Shown: in pieces, positions 11,001-23,304 of the stretch
Layout: every line of letters begins with the position of its first letter
Position numbering within the stretch: position 1 is the stretch's first letter
NCBI GenBank assembly: GCA_964017145.1
Contig: OZ024848.1
Span: 1,066,501 to 1,130,500, forward strand
Reading direction: 5' to 3'
Length of the DNA stretch: 64,000 nucleotides
Source of the DNA: Agrocybe praecox
Lineage: Eukaryota; Basidiomycota; Agaricomycetes; Agaricales; Agrocybaceae
Made by a program: the position numbers and the translations under genes
The notes under the pieces: model-generated
Databases searched by the model: none
Told to the model about the DNA's origin: nothing
Seen by the model: the letters and a program-made list of their open reading frames with translations, nothing else

Positions 11001-12206
11001 AGACGTCATCATTTGGGGCGAAGAAGATGTGACGGCAGACTCGTAAATGGACGTTCCTCTTTCTTTACATGAATGACTTTCTCTCGTCATTTTGCTAGCC
11101 TGGGTGATCTATACTTGAAGGATTTCAATAGCATCACAACTCCGGACTAAGCTTGAAATTAGTATGTAGCAACTATATGTAGACATGCTCACATGCTCGC
11201 AAGCGCCGTGAGCTGAAGCTATGTATGTACAGCGTGTTGATCGTGCCGAAGAAAGCTTCACAGAAATGGGCTCATTCGATCATAACAAGTGGGCTACCAT
11301 ACAGCAGAGTCGTCTGGCTGTTTTCAATCTCTATTAATTTGCTTACTCGAGATGCGGCCGTTCTCCTATGCGTTGTGCGTTAATAACGCTATCACAAGGC
11401 TGGGCGTACGGCTGGTTTGTGTTATTTTATTTCAGACGTACCTGAGGGGCAACGCCACCATGTACATGGAAGGTAAATCCCGTAAAGGTGTTTATCCAGA
11501 GGTTAGTGCAGCTTTACGGCTGTTTTTTTGTACCCGAGTTTTCGTTTCATTTCGCTTTTGGCATTCCTGGGGGGGCTCCAAGTTTCGAGAACCGCGTGTA
11601 TGTGTATTTTTAGTATATGTAATGGCACATTTATATTGTTATGAAAAACGGCTGCGCTGGCGGATATCAATCCTAGTAGAAGCGTATGTGAGAAAGCCTC
11701 GTATTGCCAGACCCGACAATATGATTTACTCACGGAAATAATTGATGTATAAGCCATACATGTATATTTTTGTATGTGATAGCTTGCCGTTTCGAACATC
11801 GCCGCAACATTAGCAAAGTCAATCAATCCGGTCGCCTTGTGGTCTATGGAGGCGCGCCTTGGGGATGTGCGCCTTTTCTATTTGTCTGCTTTTGTACTAC
11901 TCAAAATAAACCGTATTTGTCTTCGGAACATCGGATAAGATTCGTTCTGACTGTCAGTCATAGCCCCGGAAGTCGAACAAATATCGGAGGTTCAGGCTCA
12001 ATCCGGTTAATGCTTAAATAGTAACAGGTACAGACATCCATAACTATAACTTATTCTCTTGCAATATTCTGAGCGCCTCGCAGTCAGGTGACCTTCTGAA
12101 GTTATAAAAGCTACCTACCAGCTCTGTTTTTCACCGATCATCCACAAATCCCCAGGGTTGCATTAGTTCCAAGCAACTAAACTCCCGCAAAAAGACAGCA
12201 GCGCTT
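11001..12206. other. Intergenic, nothing firmly supported
   Basis: A 150-codon plus-strand frame (11289-11741) and an overlapping 107-codon minus-strand frame exist, but neither shows family motifs, a plausible signal peptide or a good splice pattern. The last ~150 bp is the likely promoter of the small gene starting at 12207. Confidence 0.4.
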
Positions 12207-12633
12207 ATGAACCTCTTCTTACGCCTAGTCCACCCGTTGCGAAAGCGTACAAAACCCCATCAAGGGAATACTGAACGCGCGCTGACCCATCCACTACGAC
12301 GCCAAATTATCATCAACCTTTTTGGATGCCTTCACATCACCCACAACGACCATGCCGGCGTCCACACTTCCAACTGTGGAAACACATATACAAGCAGCTA
12401 TACCAACTGTGCAAATGGCAATACTTCCATAACAAACTTGTACACAAATGGGAACGGAAGCATTACGAGCCATGTTGTTGAAGGTAAGGCTGCCTTTCAC
12501 AGCTGCTGGAATTTGGATTATTTTACTTAAAAGCCGCGTAGAATGTGAGCAGTAATAGAGCAATATTGTACTCGCAGGCTCTCCTATGGTGCACACCACA
12601 ATACAGATATGTTTTATCAATCATATGTATTAG
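12207..12633 (+). CDS. Small Asn/Thr/Cys-rich protein, paralogue A
   Basis: Two exons are read: 12207-12483 and 12578-12633 (110 residues). The phase-1 intron (12484-12577, gtaagg...cag) follows the codons for VVEG. The product is not a known family to me. It has a basic N-terminus (LVHPLRKRTKPHQG), a hydrophobic core RRQIIINLFGCL, and the motif NCGNTYTSSYTNCANGNT with regularly placed Cys, Asn and Thr. The minus-strand gene at 16097-16558 has the same motif order and an exon 1 of exactly 277 nt when started at the equivalent Met, which supports both as real genes. Exon 2 is tentative because its sequence is not conserved between the two. There is no signal peptide, so a cytosolic or nuclear product is likelier than a secreted one. 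Confidence 0.6.
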
Positions 12634-13020
12634 CGGGAACTTGGTAGTGAATGCGCCGAGATGCCGACTAAGTAGAGTATGTAAGCGCCAAAAAAGGCAA
12701 GTGGTTGATGCTTGACAACAGGAAATTGTTAAGCACTTGTCTTGATCCTGAACGACATCGCGACGAACACCCGTACGAAAGCTCCGCCTCGACGGAACCC
12801 ACGGTCTTTTCTCCTCCACTCATCCTTCGCTCGAATGCAATAACACCTCGCCTCGTTCAAACTCAAACAAATACAAGCAAGAAAAACAAATTACCTCCTT
12901 CAAGCATAAAGTCTTCGAAGTGACCCCACATAAACTCACACTCTTTTTAAATTGCCTATCGCTTATACCAGAAAAAAAAACCCCTACAAAAACATTTGCT
13001 CATATTTGAATACACCGAAG
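12634..13020. other. Intergenic spacer upstream of the GPI-protein gene
   Basis: No gene seen. It holds the probable 5' untranslated and promoter sequence of the gene starting at 13021, with a purine-rich run (aagaaaaacaaa) and short CA-rich stretches. Confidence 0.5.
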
Positions 13021-14488
13021 ATGTCACCCACAACTTCAACGGGGTTTCCACATTCGCTCAACTTCCTGACGGTCCTCTTTACTTTTTTGTTCGTGTTGGA
13101 GAGCGGAATACTGCGGGTTTATGCAGGATTATTCGTGAGTTTTCTTTCCATTCATCTTTTTCTGCCCTTACCGCTTCATATTCTCTGGATCCCGCATTTT
13201 GTTTGGAATGATTTGCGGAGGTCGGAGAGTTTGAGCTTGCGGATGAGGCAAAGTATAAGCATACGGTTGGCTGATAGGGTTTCTTCTCTTCTTTCCCCCT
13301 GGTTGTCGCTGCTCTCATGACCTTGCATCATCCCTGCAAACGAAACTACGTACTGTCGTTGCAACACGAACCACAGGTCGTTGACCCACACGCCGGGTCC
13401 ACATGCCAAGCAGGTGTGCCATGCACCGTCAGCTGGGTAGACGACGGCATGCGGCCCTTGTTTTCTGCTATTGGAGTATCCACTGTTGGCTTGTACACGG
13501 GCGAACAGCAGCTGGTGCAGAGGATCGCACCTGTCGATGTAACGAAGCAGGCATCTTTGACCTTCACAGTGCGTCTCTCGTCGCTGGACGAAAATGATTG
13601 ACTAAAACGAATACGATCCCTCTCAAAATTTAGCCTATAGCAGGTGCAGGACCGAACTCTAATACGTAGTGCGTGATCAGTCAATTTCTTTCTGTCCCTC
13701 AGACACTGATGACCTCGCAAAAGTTACATCGCTATCACCTCAACAACGGCCAGAGGAAACGACAGCACGATCCTATATTCAGGATGGTCACCTAATTTCC
13801 GGTATGTTGCATTTTTCTTGTTTTGTTTTGCGAATGCCATGAATACGGCCTTATATTGCCGTCTCCTCCTCTTTAACCCCTCATCTCGCTCACGCAACCT
13901 CCTTGATGATGATGAACACGGATGCTAATTACCACCTTTTGATATCAATATTCTTGCAGAATCACAGGCATGTCGGGCTCGTTTGACGCACCCTTGGCCG
14001 CCGCGACAAAGGACATACCCATACCGTCCTCGCTTGCCCGTCCAACGAGTACGCAGGAAACAACACTTACGATTACCATTGGTGCTAGCTCCGGTAGCAC
14101 AAATCTGGCACAACCAACAAGTTCAAGCGAAGGTTCAGGAAACTCGTCAGCGAGCGCGCCAGCATCAGGAACAACTATTACAAGCGCCTCCAGGTCTTCA
14201 TCATCAGTGTTTGCAAGCCCGACAGCGTCGAGGTTGACGACCTCGATAGTGCCTTCGTCTTCCTCGCTTCCTGTTCCTTCCTCCAGTTCGAGTCCAAGCA
14301 CGAGTGTGGCCTCGTCAACAAGCTCGGTGTCCGGCTCGGGCTCTTTGGGCACAGCTGCCGCCTCAAGTACGCAATCAAGTTCAGACGGCGGTAACACCAC
14401 AGTTCCAAGCGGGGCTCTAGGAACGAGTTCAACATCGCTGGGGACGCTGATCACTTTGATGTTGGGAGCACTGGTTCTCCTTCTGTAA
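13021..14488 (+). CDS. GPI-anchored cell-wall protein with Kre9/Knh1-type N-terminal domain
   Basis: Five exons are read (13021-13134, 13377-13572, 13641-13665, 13724-13801, 13960-14488), giving 313 residues with all phases consistent. The N-terminus has a hydrophobic secretion signal (LNFLTVLFTFLFVLESGI). The next ~100 residues match the Kre9/Knh1 immunoglobulin-like pattern (Ser-Thr-rich GPI-anchored membrane family). It begins VVDPHAGSTCQAGVPCTVSW, passes through SIV-like strands with VGLYTGEQQ, then GPNSNTYIAITS, and ends FRITGMSGSF. A ~150-residue Ser/Thr tract follows, suited to O-mannosylation. The C-terminus is a hydrophobic GPI-attachment tail (LGTLITLMLGALVLLL). Known: this family acts at the cell surface, with links to beta-1,6-glucan assembly in yeast; the basidiomycete role is inferred. 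The 25 nt exon is unusual but needed to keep the frame. Confidence 0.8.
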
Positions 14489-16096
14489 TAAGGCTCCACT
14501 CCATATCTCGTTTCAAGCGTCACCGTCATCAATGATTCTCCTTGCGCTATCTTGTCCCTTCGCCTGTCTATTGCCATCTCGAAAATATTGTGCACATCAT
14601 CCAACCATACTTTCGTTCTTCCAACACTTACCTTTTCATAGACCGTTTTGTTTTATTTCCCCCCGTCAGACTCACCGTACCGACCTGCCCTGCCCTGCCC
14701 TGGAAAGGCAGGTTCAGATCCATTCACTCGGTCTTCGTAACAAACCGCGTGCACCATACATATCACTACTTATTCGTTGAGCGATACCTCCCTTTTGTAA
14801 CATTTTTCTCGACTCCACCATCGTCGACACACCGAACCAACTCGTGCGCTACACCACCGTTATCTATGGTCCAAGATAGATTTTACACACCAACCCGCTT
14901 CGGACAACGCAGTACTTACTACATATACTCCTTATATCTACTATGGACAATTTTCTTAGTCTGTTTCTTTTCTTCACCTTGTTTTGTATTATTTTTATTG
15001 CTTTTTTAAAACTTTTTTCTTCTTTCTTCCATATCCCACGCTTTACATGTGTACATTCTCTCCGTCACCTAGTGCAGCGCGTACGTACGTGCACATGTCG
15101 GTTGGGAGTTTATCTGTGTAGGATTTGGATTTTTTCTTTCTTTCTCCGTTGTGTTTTACGTCGATGTGATACCCACTTTCTACGCAATTAGGTGAAAGAG
15201 TTCCTTAAAGGGAGCTCTTTTCACCTGTTCAATTTTCACTCCTATCCCCCTTCACCTCCTCCCTTCACCTTTACATTCATATATACTCACTCATATGCAC
15301 CACACACATTATATGCAAGCAATTCGTTACCTTATTGTGCGTTTGGACGCTCGGAATTACAGAAAGTCTCTTTGGGAATAATGTTCGCCGAACCTCGAAC
15401 CTCAGGCCTCCGAACCGCGAACCGCGATTAGAAGCACCCACGGTAGCCAGGGAGTCACTGCCACAGAGTCAGTTCACGGTTAGTGGTTCGAGGTCCGCCG
15501 GACCGTTCCGCGAACCTTTCTCCCAGTAAACGAGATGCCCTCCGGAATTTTGGCATCGGGCTTGCCATATATAGCATGAACAACATTATTTGTTAGCCGA
15601 CTATTGAACCATATATACTTACCTCAGCACTAAAAAAGAAACGACACTTTAGCCGTGGATGCCCTTTTGATGGCAGCCTGCCTGCCGTAATCCTATTCTT
15701 TGTTGAAGCCCATAATCCCTGTCGTTTACCGACATGTTTCTGTGTTAAGTTAAGGTGGCGACAACTGCTCATGCTTTGACGTTTGCGATGCTATTTGGTA
15801 TTTGGTATTTCAGATTGAATCTTCCACGGTACAACTACTACTACTCGACGCAGGCAAATATGTCAGTAAAGGTGAATCGGTGACGTCAAGTCAATTTATA
15901 CCGGCTGTTAAATTTGATCCGACGATGAATGAATACGTGAGTAGTTAGGGGCCTAACGTTCCTGTAGCCAGAAGGTGTATGAATATTAGAACACCAAAAG
16001 TCTATCATGTTTCTGAATTCTGTCTGAGGACGAAAGCTCAACTCGAATCTCTTAATTTATAGGGATTGGATGTTGCGTACCAATATCCAGTGGCTT
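14489..16096. other. Intergenic, nothing recognised
   Basis: This is a pyrimidine-rich 3' flank of the GPI-protein gene followed by AT-rich spacer. Around 15385-15510 there is a run of near-repeats of 'cgaacct', with a short GC-rich core. A 20-base string shared with about 34128 ('cccagtaaacgagatgcc' at 15525) suggests a small dispersed repeat. No gene is supported. Confidence 0.4.
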
Positions 16097-16558
16097 CTAT
16101 TCAGTTATTTGTACTGTTCTCTCCGTGTTCTCTCTGAGCTCTGAGCCACGATCTGGAAAACATCAGTAAAATAGCTAATCCTGAAAGCTCTGTAGTACAA
16201 TACCTTCTGAACTGACAATGTTTTCGCTTCCTTCTCCAGCTACATTGAGAGTAAGAGTGTTGTCATTCGCACAATTGGTAAGATTGTTCGTGTATGCGTT
16301 GCCGCAGTTAGCCGCATAGAATGTTGGAGCATAGTCCTGGCCAGTGAAGCGAAGGCATCCACAAAGATTTATGACTATTTGGCGCCTCTGTCGATGATGA
16401 TAAGGCTCGCGCTCAAGGTCCCCTTGTTGTCTTGTCTGGCGTCTCCAAAAGGCTCGTATGCGGCGAATGAAGGAGCACATAGGCGCTCTAATGAGCTTGT
16501 CGGCGCTTGTGTGGGGTGAGTCTAGTATTGGCTTTGAACTCGAGGGATTGCCGGTCAT
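16097..16558 (-). CDS. Small Asn/Thr/Cys-rich protein, paralogue B
   Basis: Exon 1 runs 16558-16204 or, matching paralogue A, from the internal Met at 16480 (277 nt). Exon 2 is tentatively 16152-16097, after a 51 bp phase-1 intron placed at the same codon (after SSEG) as in paralogue A. Shared features with 12207-12633 are a basic N-terminal third, RRQIVINLCGCL, then NCGNAYTNNLTNCANDNT. About 40% of positions agree over 90 residues. It has one more Cys in the core (LCGCL) than paralogue A. Function unknown; no secretion signal or membrane helix is seen. Divergent exon-2 sequence makes the C-terminus uncertain. The two copies lie in inverted orientation around the GPI-protein gene. Confidence 0.55.
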
Positions 16559-19500
16559 GACTGAAAACAAAGATGGGATGATAGCTCTTATAGTGAATCA
16601 TGCCTCGTCTTCAGGAAGCATTCGATCTTACTAGTATTCGATCTTGACTTTTACATAATATACGTTTAAGCAATCTTTAAGCTTTGAATCCCCTGTTTCA
16701 TTATAAGTCTTCTGCTTGGGAAAATAAATTCCCTAGCTTCTCGCTGCATCATAGCTCGCTAAATTTAGGTTTAGGATGCTGAACAAAGTTTTGGGAATTA
16801 TGTGCGAAGATTCGCGGTCAATAGAGAATTCTCTGAAGTGTCAATCTACACAGCTTGCGAATTTTTGAAGTCTTTTTGTGTTACACATTTGATGCCTTTC
16901 TCATGTGCGCGTTGAATGTTTTACACGCACGTGATTTGCCTCTTTTTGGAAAGTAGAATGGCCCGACGAGCCGTACACGTGCAGAAATGCCGTATTTGTA
17001 TCCGTACCGTATGTACCATTTAAAGAACTTGATTACGGTACGTCCCGGTATACGGGCCACACCCTATGTAGAAGGAGCGTACCAAGATCTATTTCCCAGG
17101 GTGATAGTAAGCTAGATGAATATTCCCATTTTCTTTGTCTGTTTCCGGGGATAAATACAAGGAGAATAATTTTCCGTGGGAAACAGAGCACCGCGCCAGC
17201 GGTTAAAGAGATGATGGAAGCGCCCACTCCCGGTTGGCGGTTTGTTCAGGCCCCGAAACTATGAAGTTCTAGTGAGAGAAATTTTCAAAATTTTTCAACC
17301 CTAAAGCCCTGAAAGCATAAAGCTCAAGTTCTCAAGACCCATACGGTGCTTGAACTTAAGATGGCTAAACATAGCGTTGAAAATTAGTTGATATATGCTC
17401 AAGGAATTAGAAACTAGATATGATTACGAGAAGGATATCAAATAACACGCTTGAACCTAGGATTACGGACTGTCTAACAGGTTATGGAATCCCTCACTAA
17501 ACTCAGGACAAGGCAAGTAAACTGGAATTCCGTGATAGAAAATATGGAGGCAGATTTCGCGTAGAAGCTGTGTATCAATACTCTACTATAATAGGCCCAC
17601 AAACGTGGCATTAATTATGAACGTGGTGAGGAAGTTTCACGATCCGCTTTGTACAGCTTCGAGAAACTAGCAAGTTGCAGTGTAGAGGACATGTATTGCC
17701 GATTGTGATTCAGAAGCATACTGATACTGTGATCATCACTTTCTGATTAATGTACAAGAAGCTCGAGTACAACAATATGACGAAGCACTGTAAGTGGCCT
17801 CGGTCAGTAGGGCCTGGAACCCCTGAGGTAAAGACAATATTCATCTGTACTCGCTCGATTCAGGTTGTTTTTAGTTTTGCAACGGCCACATCAATTGGTG
17901 AGATGTTGCCGCGGTATAGTGGATCTCGGTTTAATTAGGCCTCTCTGCTACCCGACCGCCAAAGTTCAAACGGACTGTCTGTCCAGTTCGAGCTATACTT
18001 TTGGTTCGCCGAAAATAGCTCTTCGGTCTATGAGGTGCAGTATGATGCGCCGTTTGCACCAAAAATCCCGCGGAGGTTTTTTTTGTTTTGATCAGTGATT
18101 TTTTTCGTGATTTTTCACCTCTGAGGTACCATAGCACCCTTCTAAACTCATGTAAATGAGTAGAATGGTGATTCATTGGTTACATAAGAGAAAACGAAGT
18201 GGAGCAACCAGTTTTAACAAGTTATTTTAAGGACAAGACTCTCGAGCACGGTGGGACGCCGGGTTAGTTAATGTTTTATCTCGTGTCCTGTAGTATGGCT
18301 TATATTTTCTATAATTTCTGGAAAATAATGAGAAAATATGTGGAGAGTTTATGGTCAAACATAATCATTGCATAGTTCCTACCCGGTGAATTATTCCAAG
18401 AATATCCGGGATAGTTATAAGTGTTGACCCGACAAGATGATCTCCGTAGTAGAAACCTTATATATGGTTTGTTGAACACTATACGTGTATATACCGTCAT
18501 TTTATGGTATATAGAAATTTTTAGGTCGAATTCTACATGTTTTTGGTGTGGAAACTTAATCATTCCGATGAATTGTTCAAGCCATAGAATATTTACTATT
18601 CGTGCATACGTCCTTATACAACAGGTACCAGTACGCATCTGACATGATTACAGATACTACACTACAAGTGTATGCACATAATGAGCTTCTTACTGCAGTG
18701 TGCTGCAGTGTGCGCAGCCGAGACCCACACTGTTCGGCCGTTAGCTGCGCTGTGCTGCCGTGCTGTCTAAAAATAGCATTGCGATAAATAAAACCAACGC
18801 GCACCAACAAGCACGCAGATATATTTATTCTTACGCTGGATTGGCGAGTCCAAAAAATTTCGCCTTAATTGTGTATGAAGTGCAAAGTGGTTTTATTCTC
18901 ACCAAGTACTAGAAAGACATTAAATCTTGATACATAATTATAAATACCCGACCTTGTGAGGTATATCCGGCTTGGTTTATACTATGAATTTGGCCACAGG
19001 TGTATTTTCTCAAAGTCTTGTGCCTTATCATAGCTTTAAATTTCTTTTAAAGTGTATGATCAGAGACGTACAGAACAGAGGAGGCAGAGGTCTTTGAGGA
19101 TATTTCCACGAGCCGGTTATCTCAAAAACCGCCCCTATGACTCAGTGTTGGACACTCCAGGTAAGACACTCCAAGTTTGGCAGAGTTTAGGTGCGTTGAA
19201 GTCCAAAAGGTTATTATTTCTGTCGCTTTCATGCTCATTGGCGGGTCTTTCCATAACACGTGTCACAAGTATTAACTGGATAGGTGCTTACGGGTACCAC
19301 TGGCAGTATATGCATGCCGAAAGTATGAAAACGTGAACGGAGAGCTTCTGAAAAGCTCAAACAGACTATGCACAGTGTTTCAGTGCAGTTTCATTCTCGT
19401 GTCCCCAATTAATATAGCCCAATATACACGATAACCCCACAAACACGACAGTACGGGAATGTTGGTTGATCATGTTCTATTTATAGTTCTGGTTAACTTA

Positions 19501-20302
19501 CGCAGCGAAAAACGTAGCCCTTCTCTAATAACTTGCATAAATAAGCTAAATATGTGGCGCAAGGATAGAGTCGATGTCGTACAATGCTTATCTGTCGAGC
19601 TAAACATAAAGGGCTCATTGACACGAGGAATCTCGGTGCACCAATCGAGTTTGAGATAGATATGCTGAGCGCTCACCGTGTAATGGCATGTAAGGCATAC
19701 GTGTTTTCCTTTCCAAGAGTATACGGCTTCAGACTCATATTCGGTACTATTAATAATATAACTGTCGAGCTTTCATGTTAGCTCATACCTGATTTTTGAT
19801 TTTAAAGTAAGAGAGCTTCAAGTCAAGAGCAAGACGAGTAACCAGCCAGGTACCCAGTCGCGTCATAATGTTTCCATCGTTCTGCATCAACGTTAATGGG
19901 TCGTCATAGATTCTCAATACTTTTGAATTGACAACTCAAAGGTCGTGAACAGAATCCAGGAATGTCTCACTTTTGTTACTACTCTCCGTATGTGTTAATC
20001 CTATATTCTTCCCTACCATATATATCCCCATGGGTACGATGGGGATGTCGGTCACAAGGGCTCGTGGTTCTCAAGACTCAGACATAGGCAAGTTTACATA
20101 CCAGGCCCCCCTGATAAGAGCAAATTCAATTGGATCCTCCATGCCAACCAGCTATTGACCTGGAAACTCTTGAGCTTGAACGATCGCCGAAGTCGCCTGC
20201 TCAGCATCGCCACGTATAAAGGACAAGAGTCCAAGGTCGCAATGTAAGTACCAACACATTAAATCCGTCTCTCGTTCGTTCACTGCAAATACAGTTGTGA
20301 CC
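16559..20302. other. Long intergenic stretch (3.7 kb), nothing recognised
   Basis: Only open frames below ~95 codons occur and none has a family signature. The sequence is AT-rich with small local duplications, such as the 'ctgcagtgtg' pair at about 18692-18712. No terminal repeats, tRNA-like folds or retroelement motifs were seen. A minus-strand frame at 20152-20523 overlaps the first cupin gene and is an antisense shadow. Confidence 0.4.
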
Positions 20303-21046
20303 ATGCCACTTATGAGCTTGGAGACGCTTCCTGCGATGATTGAAATAGGGAAAGGTTGTACCATGGTATGTCTGTAGCTTCCCTCAAATTCTCGGGATTG
20401 TCTAATCAACTGTACCAGACGTTCCTGCGAAACCAGCCTTACCTCGCACGCGTGCACCTCCAGGCTATATCCGCCTTGGAAGGTGACACGCTCTACGTTC
20501 CGCCACACTGGCACGAAGAGCACGACGAGCTTTTTCGCATTGTGAAAGGGAGGCTAGAGGTGATGATAGGAAGCCATACCAGAATATACGTGCCGGAAGA
20601 TGGTGAGATCAGGATTCCGAAGGGAGCCGTCCACAGTCTGCGTGCATTTCATGATGAGGAGACAATATTTGAAGAGAGAACGGATCCAATGGTATGTCTT
20701 TGATCCTGGTAGCAAACTTTTTCCTCTCTTTCTTTCGCTCTAGTATCACGTACGCACCTGACACATTATTTAGGACTCCCAGAAGGAACTTTTCTTCCGG
20801 AACTTTCTAGCTGAGGGAAAGGTACCCTCCAACCCTCTACAAGCCATGGTCGTCATGCATAATGGAGATATGAGGTTGGCACTGCCTGGTCATATAACAT
20901 GGCTGGAAAGAGGAGTGAGTTTTGAGTTGCTCAAAACTAGCCCTGCCGTCTGATTTCTTGCACAGATAACGACGATATTAGGAGGTTACGTCGCTCCTCT
21001 GCTTGGATATAAAGTCAAGTTCGAAAGTATAGAGAAGAAGGAGTAG
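20303..21046 (+). CDS. Cupin-domain protein, tandem copy 1
   Basis: Four exons are read (20303-20365, 20419-20691, 20774-20914, 20966-21046), giving 185 residues. Exon 2 carries a single cupin barrel core. Motif 1 is PPHWHEEHDELFRIVKG (two His, then a Glu, then Gly) and motif 2 is DGEIRIPKGAVHSLR (PxG then His), giving the usual three-His/one-Glu metal site. Exons 3-4 add a C-terminal part ending GGYVAPLLGYKVKF. Met 20303 aligns residue-for-residue with the start of copy 2 (MPLMSLETLP against MSLVDLETLP). Known: small fungal cupins include dioxygenases, isomerases and non-catalytic binders, so no reaction can be assigned. It is the first of three tandem copies on the same strand. No secretion signal. 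Confidence 0.82.
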
Positions 21047-22010
21047 GCGAAGACGTGACGGAGACCTACTTACCTCAAATTTATCGTACGTCAGATTCTA
21101 TGCCCTCACGTAATTTACCATTGACTTCATCTCCTCCAGTCGACATCCGTCTAATACTTTCGCTTACTATTTCCTCTGTTCGTTAGCTCTTCGAGAAGAG
21201 TCTCAGAATTATTCACACGCAAATGTATATACAACTTTAATCTTCTTCAGCGACACGCAGCACGCAGTCCTCCGTCGATACGGTCGATATTGAATCTAAT
21301 TGAGCCCTTGCTGGCATTATTAGGAAGTCTCTAGCCACGTTTGGATGGTCGTACATCTGAGACTGATAAAACTCCGCATGTTAGTGCCATAATCTGCCAT
21401 TGGCATCAATTTATACCACCAGTGGCAGCAACACGTTGGCAACGCGCGCAGACCTTGAGCAAGGTTGGTCACGGATACAATCCAGTAGGAAATTTGCGGT
21501 TCCAATTTCCACATATATCTACGTCCCGTGATCACATTTTTGGACTTGGTCATTTTCGTCTGCATTTGTCGTAACGGTCATCGAATTCAGAAAGAGGAAG
21601 ATATCATAACTTCTATGTCGATAATACGAGCTTTTATTCACACAGATCATTAAAAAATATTCTTCCATTCTCACGTAATTAATGCTTAATATTTAATATT
21701 AGTTCCTCCGATGTTCCTTTATGATTCCACGGTGGCGGACTTTCTTCCCCTTCTCTATCATGATGGTGTGACTGGACGGGATAAACTATTAATTATAATA
21801 TAGTATGTGTGAAGGACTCAAGGAATATCCATACACTGTAGTAATTTTGTGTCAGTTCTGCCCCCCATGTCTTGATTATCAATAAGACTGAGTAAGCACT
21901 TATTTAAGGAAGACCTGATATAAAGACCCCATCACAGGCATGAATAGCGGATAACTCCTCTGTGATTTTCGCTCAGTAGGCCACCTGAAAGCGTAACAAG
22001 GCTCGATATA
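21047..22010. other. Spacer between cupin copies 1 and 2
   Basis: No gene seen. The last ~60 bp ahead of copy 2 resembles the sequence ahead of copy 1, which fits a duplication unit that included some promoter. The rest is AT-rich. Confidence 0.4.
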
Positions 22011-22770
22011 ATGTCACTCGTTGATCTGGAAACACTGCCCACAGCAATTGAGATGGGTATGAATGGATGCACCATGGTTCGTCGCACGCGCTATTTGCTG
22101 TAGATTAATTCTGTGCCTCACAGTAACATCACAGACATTCCTTCGTAATCAGGCCTACCTTTCTCGCGTACATGTCCCCGCCATTTCTTCTTCGCAAGGA
22201 GAAACACTCAACGTACCTCCACACTGGCACGAAGAGCACGATGAGCTCTTCCGTGTAGTCAAAGGTAGACTGCGAGTAATGATCGGTACCGAAACGAAGG
22301 ACTATACGTCAGAGGACGGCGAGATCTTAGTACCGAAGGGTACCGTGCATAGTCTACGAGGTTTTTACGACGAGGAAACAATATTTGAAGAAAAGACGGG
22401 TCCAGTGGTATTTTAACTGCTTTTAGTCTCTTTAATTTCGCTTTTAAATTTTTCGTTATGCCTAGGATCTCCAAAAGGAAATATTCTTCCGAAACATTTT
22501 TGCGGAGAATGAACCGCCCAAAAGTATGTTGCAGGCTATGCTTGCGATGTATAAGGGTGACATGAGGATGGCGTTGTCCAGGCATGTAAAATGGGTAGAG
22601 CGAGGGGTGAGTCATGAGAAGACTTTGATTTTTATTTTGGACGTCAGGAGCCTAACAGCTTAAATTAGATAACCACAATCCTCGGAGGCTACGTCGCTCC
22701 CTTGCTTGGATACAAGGTCAAATTTGAAGGAGTAAAGCCGGCAGTGGAGACCTCACGGGAGACGATCTAG
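22011..22770 (+). CDS. Cupin-domain protein, tandem copy 2
   Basis: Four exons are read (22011-22076, 22135-22407, 22466-22606, 22669-22770), giving 193 residues. Exons 2 and 3 are 273 and 141 nt, exactly as in the other two copies, and intron phases match. The metal-site motifs are intact: PPHWHEEHDELFRVVKG and VPKGTVHSLRGF. Differences from the paralogues are one extra residue in exon 1, a C-terminal extension (VKPAVETSRETI), and LSRHVKWVERG where the other copies read LPGH with IT/MI-W-LE. The first intron uses a weak donor (gttcgt). Function is as uncertain as for copy 1: a metal-binding cupin, substrate unknown. Confidence 0.82.
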
Positions 22771-23304
22771 CTGGAGAATTGTTTTGGAGCAGAAATTGGT
22801 TGGATATAAGTCAAATTCTAGATTTTTGGTAACAGAAATATTAGTAGTTGATATGTACAAGTTATAAGTACAGCTGTTCTATCTGCTACAGGAGTACCAG
22901 CTACATTGGATTCGACTGGTCATCTGTACCTACCCAGCAATGTGATAGATGACCGCTGCCGATCATGATCGACAGTTTATAATTAGCGCCGGTGTCACGG
23001 TTGGGTCGACAAGCGTGGCTAGATCGCCCATATCTCAGTATGTGACAGACATACCTATTTGGGTGGTGATACAGAGTGGGATACTTTATTTCGGATCGTT
23101 GTTGCTGTTGAAAATAGGTCTACGTGTTGTAGGGACTCCAGTTGGAGTACACCAAGGAAGCTCCAAATCTATATAAGTGAAAACAGTGACGGACACTTCA
23201 CGTCATAAACAGCTCACTCATAGATAAAAAGTCGAAGGGCTCTGGAGGACTAGGAGAGTATCATCAAATTTGTAATATCGCGAAGACAAGCAAGTACAAC
23301 AACC
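22771..23304. other. Spacer between cupin copies 2 and 3
   Basis: A short plus-strand frame (22949-23176) encodes one hydrophobic segment but lacks splice or family support. Nothing else was recognised. Confidence 0.4.

Noticed and set aside
11289..11741. 150-codon plus-strand ORF as a gene
   Set aside because: No family motif, no splice pattern, overlapping antisense frame of similar length, composition not protein-like.
15525..15545. 20-base string shared with about 34128 as a mobile element
   Set aside because: Too short, and no common flanks or terminal repeats were seen.
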